DNA of 64,000 bases. Source: Vibrio sp. MEBiC08052 (GTDB lineage Bacteria > Pseudomonadota > Gammaproteobacteria > Enterobacterales > Vibrionaceae). A program made the translations under genes and the position numbers. The DNA lies in NCBI RefSeq assembly GCF_001506075.1, contig NZ_KQ947475.1, forward strand, positions 591,376 through 655,375. The letters are read 5' to 3'. Shown in pieces: positions 1 through 8,385 of this stretch. Within the stretch, counting starts at the first letter, position 1. The number at the start of each line of letters is the position of its first letter. Below the pieces are notes generated by a model. That model was not told the origin of the DNA. It worked only from the letters and a program-made list of their open reading frames with translations, and searched no databases.

Positions 1-1
1 T

Positions 2-226
2 TTCAACGTGATCAGAACCAGACGCAGCAAAACGTTGAAAGGAACCGCGTTAGGATGCCTGATGGGGATTTTGGCCACGATGGCACAGATCAGTGTCGAT
101 TTTCATTTACAGGCTCCCGCGAATGCTGTGACATTTATTCTGATTTTAGTGTTGTCTGGTTGTGTGAAACAGATTCAAGTCCGTCCGGGAAATAATATGG
201 TTTCCGTTGAAAAACTGACTGTTTAA
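2..226 (+). CDS. C-terminal fragment of an O-antigen ligase/polysaccharide polymerase-like membrane protein
   Basis: The reading frame is open from the window edge to a stop at 224-226, so only the last 74 codons are visible. The fragment has two hydrophobic stretches around a VDFHLQAPANA segment. This resembles the conserved end of O-antigen ligase/Wzy-type proteins, which typically carry a DFnLqiPAN motif before the last membrane helix. Such proteins polymerise or transfer undecaprenyl-linked polysaccharide in the inner membrane. A tyrosine phosphatase and a deacetylase-like protein downstream fit an exopolysaccharide locus. The family call rests on this short segment only; which polysaccharide is made cannot be told. 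The 283 bases after it hold no gene; an inverted repeat (CACGATA at 391-397, TATCGTG at 416-422) lies upstream of the porin. Confidence 0.55.
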   Translation, partial: FNVIRTRRSKTLKGTALGCLMGILATMAQISVDFHLQAPANAVTFILILVLSGCVKQIQVRPGNNMVSVEKLTV

Positions 227-508
227 ATGTCGCTATTTAATTTGACGACGGTGAAATCAGACGAGAAATTGTTTTATTCATAAGAATTACACAAAAAATA
301 TTGTTATTTAATTTTGTGCTGAACAAGAACTTTCATGAAATTGACGTCTGCGCTTTCAATCTATGGGTTAATTCTGCAAATCGTTCAGAACACGATAAAT
401 ATTACGCCTGATCTGTATCGTGAATCATTTTTACTGAGATTATTTGTAGAAATGAATTACTTGTAGAGATGAAAGAGGCGTCAGTACGATTAAATATCGG
501 GGAATAAA

Positions 509-1471
509 ATGAAAAAAACATTAATTGCTTTAGCAGTGGCAAGCAGCGCTTCGGCGGCTCATGCCGCGGAAATATATTCACTGGATGGTGTAACTATTGA
601 TTTATCCGGAGAAGTTGATGTGCAGTATTATAAATCTCAGAAAAAAAGTCAGCATTCTGAATGGAATGTGAATGAAGCGAAGTTTGGCTTTGATATGACC
701 TATGAGATGACCGAAGATCTGGTTATTGGTTCACATATGAATGTTGATGCCAATGACGAAAAAGACAATGGTTCAGTCAGACGCGGTGATGTATATGGCA
801 AGATCATCTACCTGCAGTCGCATACCATTAGTTTTGGTGCACAACCGACTATTCTGGATGACTCCGGTATCGGGGATGACTATGAATTCGGTTTTACCTC
901 CTTTGTTGAAAGTGCGAAGAATGAAGGGGATCAGGTGATTAAATATAAATATGACGGCGGCGAAATGTTTTATGGCGGGCTGGCATATTTAGAGAATAAG
1001 AATAATACCAATAGTTCGGGTAGCGACGATGATTATCAGCTCGATGGTAATTTAGGCGCGAGAGTAGAAGATTTTGACTTTACCGTTTTTCTTGCTCACG
1101 CCCAGAAGAATAAAATAGATATTAGTACCTACGATCTGGAAATCCGCTATCTGTATGGTGACTGGCAGTTTGCTACAACATATGGTGTCTCTTCGACGGA
1201 GCAGGAAAATGCATCGAATCGGGATAAATCCACTTATGGTCTGACCGTGAGCTATAAAGATGGTGGTCGGCTGGAATATGCTGCCGGTTGGGCGGTGGTT
1301 GAGACGGATCATAGTATCAGCAACGCCGTACCAAACGGTGATGTCAATGATTTCTATGTCAATGTGACTTATGCATTGTCAAATGATGTTGCGCTCTATG
1401 CCGAAGTTGGCCTGACGGATGAAGATGCTCAAGAAACGGGTTATGTCATCGGTATGGACACGACGTTCTGA
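509..1471 (+). CDS. outer-membrane porin, general (Gram-negative) porin family
   Basis: A 320-residue protein with a classical signal peptide (Lys-rich start, hydrophobic core, cleavage likely after AHA near residue 19) and a body of alternating beta-strand pattern rich in Tyr, Gly and Asp. It ends in Phe, the usual C-terminal residue for recognition by the BAM complex. Length and ending fit a trimeric 16-strand porin for passive diffusion of small solutes, of the Porin_4 type common in Vibrio. A start at 509 is supported by GGGG five bases upstream. It sits alone between the polysaccharide fragment and a DUF2057 gene; whether it is specific for an oligosaccharide is unknown. Confidence 0.75.
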   Translation: MKKTLIALAVASSASAAHAAEIYSLDGVTIDLSGEVDVQYYKSQKKSQHSEWNVNEAKFGFDMTYEMTEDLVIGSHMNVDANDEKDNGSVRRGDVYGKIIYLQSHTISFGAQPTILDDSGIGDDYEFGFTSFVESAKNEGDQVIKYKYDGGEMFYGGLAYLENKNNTNSSGSDDDYQLDGNLGARVEDFDFTVFLAHAQKNKIDISTYDLEIRYLYGDWQFATTYGVSSTEQENASNRDKSTYGLTVSYKDGGRLEYAAGWAVVETDHSISNAVPNGDVNDFYVNVTYALSNDVALYAEVGLTDEDAQETGYVIGMDTTF

Positions 1472-1612
1472 CGTTGTGGGGGAACCGGATCGATTGATTG
1501 AGCTGTTACCGTCGATTTCAGCGTTGATCGCAGAAGCTTGACTGTAGACGATTGATGGTCGAGTCGGCACAGATTCATAAATGCATAACGTATCATTCTT
1601 AAGGGAGTCATT

Positions 1613-2290
1613 TTGAAACGCATTCTATATATTTTAGGGGGACTTGTCGGAAGCTGTTCTTGCGCTACACTTGCAGCAGAATTGACCTTACCGGGGAGTG
1701 TTGAATTATTGGCTCTCGATGGTCAGAAAGTGAATCATACTAGCGAGCTTAAGCTACCGGAAGGGAAGCATCAGCTGGTATTTCGGTATGAAGAATCATT
1801 GCGTTTCGGCTCTCGTAACAAGAAATATCAGTCGACGCCTTTGATTGTCTCAATCCCATTTTCTGAATCGGCGCAGGTGGTGCTACGTCATTCTCGTTTT
1901 CGTGACTATTCCGCCGCGGAATCTGCATTTGAGAATGGAACGGTAGCATGGCAATTAGCAGATCCACAGGGTAAGTTGACTGATCTTCAGCCCGTGGAAC
2001 TGCCCGGTAATCCCGGTTTTCTGCCTTATCAGAATATTGAAGCTGCAATTGGACGCTATAATCGACAGCATGGGATACCGATGTCATCGGTCGGCTCGTC
2101 GGTGCAAACCGAGCAGGCACTGGTCACGCGCAAACAGCAAAAACCGATGGATACCCTTCAAACCGTTATACCTGAGTCATCAGATTCTCGATATTCTGGT
2201 GATTTTGTGCCCCGGATTCAGGATTGGTATTTACAAGCGACCGATGCAGAAAGGAAAGCCTTGCTCAAGTGGATGATTGAGCAGCAATAA
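1613..2290 (+). CDS. DUF2057 family exported protein (YccT-like)
   Basis: 225 residues with an N-terminal signal peptide ending around residue 21 (LAAE), followed by the typical DUF2057 opening: ELTLPGSVELLALDG, then an LPEGKHQLVFRYE segment. Family members are periplasmic; E. coli YccT (CsgI) was reported to affect curli, but a role here is not established. The start is TTG at 1613, chosen because AAGGGAG ends five bases before it and the signal peptide begins there; no upstream ATG is in frame. The gene lies 19 bases before the phosphatase gene and probably shares its transcript, which would tie it loosely to polysaccharide export. No active-site motif is visible. Confidence 0.7.
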   Translation: MKRILYILGGLVGSCSCATLAAELTLPGSVELLALDGQKVNHTSELKLPEGKHQLVFRYEESLRFGSRNKKYQSTPLIVSIPFSESAQVVLRHSRFRDYSAAESAFENGTVAWQLADPQGKLTDLQPVELPGNPGFLPYQNIEAAIGRYNRQHGIPMSSVGSSVQTEQALVTRKQQKPMDTLQTVIPESSDSRYSGDFVPRIQDWYLQATDAERKALLKWMIEQQ

Positions 2291-2309
2291 CATTTCGAAG
2301 AGATGCCTC

Positions 2310-2753
2310 ATGTTTGACAAAATTCTTGTGATTTGTGCTGGGAATATCTGCCGTTCTCCTTATGCTGCCAGGCGACTTCAGCGCCTCATGCCAGCTCATA
2401 CGGTGCATTCTGCCGGTTTACTCACCGAAAAAAGTGGGCTCGTCGGCGCTTCGGTTGCCACGGAGGCACAAGAAGTTGCCGGTACATTGGGGCTCGATCT
2501 GACCGATCATCGGGCACAGCAGATTACCATTGCCATGGTCGATTCCTGTGATTTGATTTTAGCAATGAACCAAAATCAGATTGACATACTGAGCCGAATG
2601 TTTCCGAAAGCTCGCCATAAAGCAATGCTTTTCGGACATTGGCTTGGTGTCAGTCAGATTGACGATCCTTATCAGAAATCCTCCGCAGTTTTTCAACAGG
2701 TTTATGCTGTTCTTGATCGTGCTGCGAGAGCTTGGGCTGATAAGATCAGATAG
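2310..2753 (+). CDS. low-molecular-weight protein-tyrosine phosphatase (Wzb/Etp type)
   Basis: 147 residues, the normal length of the family. The P-loop CX5R-S is at residues 9-16 (CAGNICRS), and the general acid loop DDPY is at 118-121. These enzymes remove phosphate from tyrosine, and in polysaccharide loci they act on the Tyr-rich tail of a Wzc-type kinase to permit chain polymerisation. No Wzc or Wza gene is in the window; they would be expected upstream of base 1. The start at 2310 begins directly at the MFDKILV strand; a longer frame opening upstream overlaps the DUF2057 gene and is unlikely. A stress-related phosphatase role cannot be excluded. Confidence 0.85.
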   Translation: MFDKILVICAGNICRSPYAARRLQRLMPAHTVHSAGLLTEKSGLVGASVATEAQEVAGTLGLDLTDHRAQQITIAMVDSCDLILAMNQNQIDILSRMFPKARHKAMLFGHWLGVSQIDDPYQKSSAVFQQVYAVLDRAARAWADKIR

Positions 2754-3099
2754 TAAACCCTATCGCCACAGGCTGGTTATTTTTCAACCTATATGGTCAG
2801 TCTGTGCCATATTTATAGATATGTATCATAATAAAATCCCCCTATCTTTTGTCATGCTTCCCAAAATAAGAAGGCTAAACATAGACATACAGCAATCTTA
2901 CTTTTCTCTGTTATTTCAAATTGTTTTGCCATGCATGATTGCGCCTGATGAATGAACGAAGTTGCTTATTTGAATTGAATGGATTCGTATCGGTGTTTTT
3001 ATTCAGTGATTTTCGCTGAAACTGCACCCGAGGTAACTCGGGGATATCCCCGGTTCATGATGAATGAAATAGTCTGTTTAATGATGAGGGAGAGAAAAT
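2754..3099. other. 346-base intergenic stretch with overlapping hairpins
   Basis: No convincing gene. An imperfect stem (2767-2775 with 2798-2806) just after the phosphatase may be a weak terminator. Near the right end, CCCGAG (3027-3032) and CTCGGG (3037-3042) form a stem with loop GTAA. The second arm overlaps a perfect 14-base palindrome, CGGGGATATCCCCG (3039-3052), so the two folds exclude each other. They lie 48-73 bases before the next start codon, inside the probable leader of the deacetylase-like gene. AGGGAGAG at 3089-3096 is the ribosome-binding region. Confidence 0.5.
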
Positions 3100-4668
3100 A
3101 TGAAGTTAGCTAGGTGGTTTTTATCGACGCGTCACCGATTGTTTGGTGCGTTGATAATGATGTGTTTATCCGTGGGTATTGTTACGGTTGAGGCTAGTGG
3201 AACCGACTCAACGAGTCTGCCCACGCCTAAACTACTGGAGAGTTTCGATTCTATGGCGGGGTGGTCCGTCAATAGCGGGGGTGTTTTCCAGCAGGTCTGT
3301 CCGTTGACGGAAGGGCAGGGAGCAATGGCAGTGCTGGGGAAGGGTGAAGAATTGTCCCATGCCATTGCCCGGAAGGTATTACCGGAGCCGATCAATTCGA
3401 ATGATATGGGCGTGATTGCTTTTGCTGTGCGTAAGGAACTACCTCGCGTGACGAGCAATCTGAATGTCAGGCTGGGAACGGCCGGCGGCTCGTACACTGG
3501 TGTGAACTACAATCTCAATGTTGCCAACCTGAATTCGAATGCACCGTTGAAAACGTATTGGATTGCGTTTCACCAGTCAGAAGACCCACTGTTGTCACAA
3601 TCGGTTGATATTACAAAAGTTCGGGTCAGTTCGCTGGCTCGCAATCCCCCTTATTTGATCAACAATACCATTGATTCACTGTACGCAAATGCGAAAGGCC
3701 AACCCACGGTGGTCATCGGTTTTGATGATGGGGAAGATACGATAGAAAGCATTGCCCGTCCTTATATGGCGCAGTATGGTTTGGTCGGCACTATCTATGT
3801 CCCGACTCAGCAGATTGGTTGGACGAATCGACTGACTTGGGAGCAAATTTCGATGCTGTCGGAAGCTGGTTGGGCGATTAGCGTGGATGGTTCACCGGAT
3901 GATACTCCGATGACAGATGCTGCGGATGTCGCCACTGCGGTTGCCAATGCGATTTCCGCGTGGGGGGAGTTGAAACAGCATGGTCTTGATTCTGATGCGA
4001 TGTTTCATCTCTGTTATCCCGGAGGGAAATTTTTCGATACGTCCGTTCGACCGGTTCAGGTGGCCGCAATGATTTCGGATGGTTCAAATGTGGTGACGCT
4101 GGATAACAATTATCCGATCCATGTCGGAATGCGAGTCTATGGTTCAAATATTCCCAAGAATACCTATGTGATTAACGGGGGCGGAGAAGCCGTTTCTTCG
4201 GTCACTTTGTCACAAAAGATTCCGCCACAGAATCTACCCGCCATGTTTAATGACGAATCAGGGGAGTTTTATTTGGATAAACTTCCGGCAGCATTACATA
4301 AAGCAGGATTTAAATCAGGACGGATTACCGTCGGCGGCGATATGTATACCCGCTTCGGCTTCGGTGGCAGAGAGATGACAACCATTGGTCAGGGGGTTTC
4401 TTACATGACGTTTAACCAGTTTTTACCGTTGTTAGAGCGGGTGGTTTTGCGCGGTACCACGATAGAAACTTATTTCCATCGGATTGTGCCGGATCCTGAG
4501 GAAGGCTGGACGCCTGATACACCGAATCCGGGGATCAATGTTTATGAGTCATTTTTCAAAGCCTATATCGATGCGGTTGCTGAAAAGGTTCAGGCCGGAG
4601 AGCTGGTCGTACTGACCAAACCACAGTGGTATGAGCGAGATATTGATAAGACGGTGCCTGAATCATAG
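3100..4668 (+). CDS. exported polysaccharide deacetylase-like protein with degenerate metal site
   Basis: 522 residues. A signal peptide or anchor covers about 1-32. Residues 45-185 look like a beta-sandwich, possibly carbohydrate-binding. A NodB-like domain follows: motif 1 is FDDGEDT (208-214) and a motif 3-like segment is CYPGGK (305-310). The metal-binding HxxxH of motif 2, expected after SEAGWAI (254-260), is absent; VDGSPDD stands there. An insertion at about 320-375 has a VGMRVYGSNIPKNTYV pattern like small beta domains in phage and surface proteins. NodB enzymes remove acetyl groups from GlcNAc polymers; loss of the His pair suggests altered chemistry or a binding role. The exopolysaccharide context fits surface or periplasmic glycan modification. 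It has its own leader, and 233 bases without a gene follow. Confidence 0.6.
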   Translation: MKLARWFLSTRHRLFGALIMMCLSVGIVTVEASGTDSTSLPTPKLLESFDSMAGWSVNSGGVFQQVCPLTEGQGAMAVLGKGEELSHAIARKVLPEPINSNDMGVIAFAVRKELPRVTSNLNVRLGTAGGSYTGVNYNLNVANLNSNAPLKTYWIAFHQSEDPLLSQSVDITKVRVSSLARNPPYLINNTIDSLYANAKGQPTVVIGFDDGEDTIESIARPYMAQYGLVGTIYVPTQQIGWTNRLTWEQISMLSEAGWAISVDGSPDDTPMTDAADVATAVANAISAWGELKQHGLDSDAMFHLCYPGGKFFDTSVRPVQVAAMISDGSNVVTLDNNYPIHVGMRVYGSNIPKNTYVINGGGEAVSSVTLSQKIPPQNLPAMFNDESGEFYLDKLPAALHKAGFKSGRITVGGDMYTRFGFGGREMTTIGQGVSYMTFNQFLPLLERVVLRGTTIETYFHRIVPDPEEGWTPDTPNPGINVYESFFKAYIDAVAEKVQAGELVVLTKPQWYERDIDKTVPES

Positions 4669-4901
4669 TTGAGGCAGATGCCCATCACTTCTCAATATAT
4701 GATTTTCGAAAATCAAAGCGATGTCGAACAGCATTCCCTTTCCGGCTCACCAAGTGGTATCAAAGCCGCCACGAGGGAGTGCTGGTTTCTGTTCGTTCAG
4801 TACAGAATGTGTGGATTTTGATACAAAGTGCTACATTCTTTCTGGCTGAATTTCGCTACACTGGATTTGAAAGTCGTTTTATTTTGAGGAGCCAGACATA
4901 A

Positions 4902-5657
4902 ATGACCCCCTTGCCAAATTACAATAAACGTATTTTGTTGGTTGAAGATGATCTTGAACTTGCCAGTCTTATCAATGACTTTCTGTCTCGCTATGGGTTT
5001 GAGGTGATGACGGTCAACAACGGTATTGATGCCGTTAAGCAAGTGGCTGATCTTCATCCGGATCTGGTGATTTTGGATGTGATGCTACCGGGGATGAACG
5101 GCATGGAAGTGTGTAAAACGATACGTGCTTTCTATTCCGGTTATATCTTGATGCAAACGGCTTTAGATGATGATGTTGATCAGATGAAGGGATTGGAAAT
5201 CGGTGCTGATGATTACGTGATTAAGCAGGTAAAACCCCACCTGTTACTGTCCCGGATTTATGCTTTATTACGACGCTCCGAACGAAAACTCTCCCATGCA
5301 GATGCAACAGAGGGGGCAGGCGCTCCTGCTGCAAATACATCATTTTTTTCAAACACATTGGTTTGTGGGCCGCTAACCGTTGATGTCAGTAATCGAAGTG
5401 TCGTGTTAAATCAGGTTCCCGTTGAGACGACGACGGCGGAGTTTGAACTATTGGTGTTACTGGCAAGCACCGTGGGTCAAGTGGTCAGTCGCGATGAGAT
5501 TTTGCAAAAAATCCGTGGTTTTGAATATGATGGTTTGGATCGTTCGATTGATCGCAGAATATCCCGCTTGCGGCAAAAATTGGTGCTGGAAGATGGCAAA
5601 GAGTTGATTAAAACGGTCAGAGGGATCGGTTACCAGCTGTGTGTTTATACCGATTGA
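4902..5657 (+). CDS. orphan OmpR/PhoB-family response regulator
   Basis: 251 residues: a receiver domain at about 10-125 and a winged-helix DNA-binding domain at about 150-247. The acidic pair is E15-D16-D17, the phospho-acceptor is D59 in LVILDVMLPG, the switch Thr is in MQTALDDD, and the conserved Lys is in DDYVIKQ, where the usual following Pro is Gln. A linker rich in Ala and Gly joins the domains. No histidine kinase gene lies next to it, so the partner must be elsewhere. GAGGAG ends ten bases before the start. Position next to exopolysaccharide genes hints at surface regulation, but no target is shown. RstA-like regulators are the closest type by eye. Confidence 0.75.
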   Translation: MTPLPNYNKRILLVEDDLELASLINDFLSRYGFEVMTVNNGIDAVKQVADLHPDLVILDVMLPGMNGMEVCKTIRAFYSGYILMQTALDDDVDQMKGLEIGADDYVIKQVKPHLLLSRIYALLRRSERKLSHADATEGAGAPAANTSFFSNTLVCGPLTVDVSNRSVVLNQVPVETTTAEFELLVLLASTVGQVVSRDEILQKIRGFEYDGLDRSIDRRISRLRQKLVLEDGKELIKTVRGIGYQLCVYTD

Positions 5658-5878
5658 ACTGAAACTTGAACCGCATCGGAATGTCACGAGTCAGTCTCTC
5701 CCGGCAGGCCATTTGTTTTGCCGGTGAAACCGTGTTCGGCCAATCCCTGAGCTTTCTTTTTACTGCTACAGACTGTCACACAGCGTCACCATAAGTATCT
5801 CAAATTTCAGCCTCTGTTCAATGATAATGACAGCATGATTCATGTTGTCCGTTTTCATTGTTGTCAGAGGAAAAAGTA

Positions 5879-6421
5879 ATGAAAAAATTCATCAGTATTT
5901 TAGGTTCCGCCAGTGTATTGCTCGCATCGACGGGCGAGGCTGCGACTTGGGTTGGTATTGAGACGGGGATTGGTTCTTCTGATTATAAGTCGGCATCGGA
6001 TAGTATTGATGTTTCATGGACTGGTGCGATTCAGGCCGGAGTTGATTTGAATCAGAACTGGAGCGTTTTAGCGGGCGTACATATGGGATCCGGGAGTAGT
6101 GTGCCACGCAAAGAAATCGGTATGATCACTGAGTCAGAAGAGGAACTTGATTATCGTGCCGTCTCCCTGAGCCTGAACCGCAATTTTTATCTTACGGATC
6201 GCCAGTTTCTTTATGCGTCTGTCGGGCTGAACTATAACCAGACCGAAGTTGAATTACGTTCAGTCAAAACCATTGACGAAGACGGGATTGGTTATAATTT
6301 ACGGGCGGGATGGCTATTTCGGTTAGATCAACGCTTCTCGGTGAATGTCGGCCTGCAACGTTTAGGGATGAGTGATGTGGATGTCAACTCAGCGAATATC
6401 GGACTGATGTATCGGTTTTAA
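5879..6421 (+). CDS. small outer-membrane beta-barrel protein (OmpX/Ail or AcfA-like)
   Basis: 180 residues with a signal peptide (MKKFISILGSASVLLAS, cleavage after GEA near residue 22) and alternating strands fitting an eight-stranded barrel. The last residues are MYRF, a terminal Phe of the kind recognised by BAM. The start at 5879 follows AGAGGAAAAAGTA; an upstream in-frame codon at 5858 would spoil the signal peptide. Proteins of this shape act in adhesion, complement resistance or as structural barrels; the exact subfamily cannot be assigned by eye. Single-gene unit: 221 bases separate it from the regulator upstream and almost 300 bases from prfC. Confidence 0.65.
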   Translation: MKKFISILGSASVLLASTGEAATWVGIETGIGSSDYKSASDSIDVSWTGAIQAGVDLNQNWSVLAGVHMGSGSSVPRKEIGMITESEEELDYRAVSLSLNRNFYLTDRQFLYASVGLNYNQTEVELRSVKTIDEDGIGYNLRAGWLFRLDQRFSVNVGLQRLGMSDVDVNSANIGLMYRF

Positions 6422-6547
6422 TCTTTAATCAAAGTCAGCACGATAGCAAAGACGGTGGACGCTTTTTATCCGGTGAGGGTTCGTTGTGAGTCAATCTATT
6501 GCTCTCACTCCGAAAGTCGTGATGGGAGCGGATTTGTTGACCAGTAA

Positions 6548-6607
6548 ATCTTGGCTGTTTAAGCAACCATGATTGTTGAACAACCAGATTGTTTAAACAG
6601 CCAAGAT
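6548..6607. repeat. 15-bp perfect inverted repeat with inner hairpin in the gap before prfC
   Basis: Arms 6548-6562 and 6593-6607 are exact reverse complements (ATCTTGGCTGTTTAA against its complement), enclosing 30 bases. Inside, GTTGAACAAC (6575-6584) forms a second small hairpin. The gap 6422-6719 (298 bases) contains nothing else recognisable; GTGTACA is repeated at 6684-6690 and 6696-6702 just before prfC. There is no T-run after either arm, so it is not a typical terminator. It could be an operator, a recombination remnant or a structured leader. Confidence 0.6.
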
Positions 6608-6719
6608 CAGCGAGAATAGCAGCCTATTACGATTCACATGACGGATTTGATCTGCAGCGCGCCCGAAAGGCAGCTTGAAACATGTGTACAAATCCGTGTA
6701 CAGATAAAAGATTTTATTC

Positions 6720-8309
6720 ATGGCTGACCAGAATTTTCTTAACGAAGTTAATAAGCGAAGAACCTTTGCTATCATTTCCCACCCGGATGCGGGTAAAACC
6801 ACCATTACTGAAAAAGTGCTACTGTTCGGACGTGCGATTCAACAAGCCGGTACCGTCAAAGGACGGGGTTCGAATCAACATGCGAAGTCGGACTGGATGG
6901 ATATGGAAAAAGAGCGGGGCATCTCGATTACCACGTCAGTCATGCAGTTTCCTTACAATGGTAGTCTGGTCAATCTGCTCGATACCCCCGGACACGAAGA
7001 CTTTTCTGAAGATACCTATCGGACGCTGACGGCTGTCGATTCTTGCCTGATGGTGATCGATGCAGCAAAAGGGGTTGAGGATCGGACCCGTAAGCTGATG
7101 GAAGTCACCCGTCTGCGGGATACACCGATTGTAACCTTCATGAATAAATTGGACCGGGATATCCGGGATCCGATGGAGCTGTTGGATGAAGTTGAGAATG
7201 AGCTGAATATTCTCTGTGCACCGGTGACTTGGCCGATTGGCTGCGGTAAAAACTTTAAAGGTGTCTATCACCTGCACCGTGATGAGACCATTTTATATTC
7301 AACCGGTCAGGGGCATACCATTCAAGAGTTGCGGATCGTCAAAGGGCTCGATAATCCGGAGCTTGATCTGGCGGTCGGTGATGATCTGGCGGCGCAACTG
7401 AGAGAAGAGCTGGAACTGGTTGTCGGTGCTTCAAATGAATTTGATCAGGAACTGTTCCTGCAAGGAGAACTGACACCGGTATTCTTCGGCACTGCTTTGG
7501 GCAACTTCGGTGTTGATCATATGCTTGACGGTCTGACGGAATGGGCACCTGCACCATTACCGCGTCAAACGGCTGAACGTGTGGTGGATGCAACTGAAGA
7601 GAAGTTCTCTGGGTTTGTGTTTAAAATTCAGGCCAACATGGATCCGAAACACCGTGACCGGATCGCTTTTATGCGGATAGTGTCCGGTTCTTACCAGCAG
7701 GGGATGAAGATCAATCATGTGCGGATCGGTAAGCAGGTCAGTATTTCTGACGCGGTTACGTTTATGGCTGGTGACCGGACGCGGGCTGAAGAGGCATTTG
7801 CCGGGGATATTATCGGTTTGCACAACCATGGTACGATTCAGATTGGTGATACTTTTACCCAGGGAGAAACGATGAAATTCTCCGGGATCCCCAATTTTGC
7901 CCCGGAACTGTTTCGCCGGATTCGTCTCAAAGATCCATTGAAGCAGAAGCAGTTGCTGAAAGGATTGGTGCAGTTATCGGAAGAAGGTGCAGTACAGGTC
8001 TTCCGTCCGATGCAAAATAACGACCTGATTGTCGGTGCGGTCGGAGTGTTGCAGTTCGATGTGGTCGTGGCACGTCTGAAATCTGAGTACAACGTTGAAG
8101 CGATCTATGAGAGTGTTAACGTTGCAACAGCGCGCTGGGTCGAGTGTGATGATGCGAAGAAATTAGATGAATTCCAGCGTAAGAATCAAGCTAACCTGGC
8201 TTTAGACGGTGGGGATAATCTGGCTTATATTGCTCCGACGATGGTCAACCTCAATCTGGCCAAAGAGCGCTTCCCGGACATTGATTTTCGTGCGACTCGC
8301 GAGCATTAA
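6720..8309 (+). CDS. prfC: peptide chain release factor 3
   Basis: 529 residues, the same length as E. coli RF3. GTPase motifs are intact: HPDAGKTT (P-loop), DTPGHEDF (G3) and NKLDRD (G4), followed by the effector region around [12 protein letters not shown]3 is a translational GTPase that speeds recycling of RF1 and RF2 after peptide release and contributes to post-peptidyl-transfer quality control. The start at 6720 gives the family N-terminus ([14 protein letters not shown]); the ribosome-binding site is weak (AAAAG). It is a single gene ended by a strong hairpin shared with srmB, which converges on it. Confidence 0.97.
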   Translation: MADQNFLNEVNKRRTFAIISHPDAGKTTITEKVLLFGRAIQQAGTVKGRGSNQHAKSDWMDMEKERGISITTSVMQFPYNGSLVNLLDTPGHEDFSEDTYRTLTAVDSCLMVIDAAKGVEDRTRKLMEVTRLRDTPIVTFMNKLDRDIRDPMELLDEVENELNILCAPVTWPIGCGKNFKGVYHLHRDETILYSTGQGHTIQELRIVKGLDNPELDLAVGDDLAAQLREELELVVGASNEFDQELFLQGELTPVFFGTALGNFGVDHMLDGLTEWAPAPLPRQTAERVVDATEEKFSGFVFKIQANMDPKHRDRIAFMRIVSGSYQQGMKINHVRIGKQVSISDAVTFMAGDRTRAEEAFAGDIIGLHNHGTIQIGDTFTQGETMKFSGIPNFAPELFRRIRLKDPLKQKQLLKGLVQLSEEGAVQVFRPMQNNDLIVGAVGVLQFDVVVARLKSEYNVEAIYESVNVATARWVECDDAKKLDEFQRKNQANLALDGGDNLAYIAPTMVNLNLAKERFPDIDFRATREH

Positions 8310-8337
8310 TTGCGTCACTTGACGTTTCGACAAAGAC

Positions 8338-8364
8338 AAAAAAGCTCCCTTTGGGAGCTTTTTT
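8338..8364. terminator. bidirectional Rho-independent terminator between prfC and srmB
   Basis: A 12-bp perfect stem (AAAAAAGCTCCC at 8338-8349, complement at 8353-8364) with a TTT loop. A-run and T-run lie on opposite sides, so it can stop transcription from both converging genes. Confidence 0.93.
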
Positions 8365-8385
8365 AATCACTACGTTTAACCGATG

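Noticed and set aside
2644..2955. 103-codon frame overlapping the phosphatase end and the following gap
   Set aside because: It is mostly out of frame with the phosphatase, composition is random and no start signal is present.
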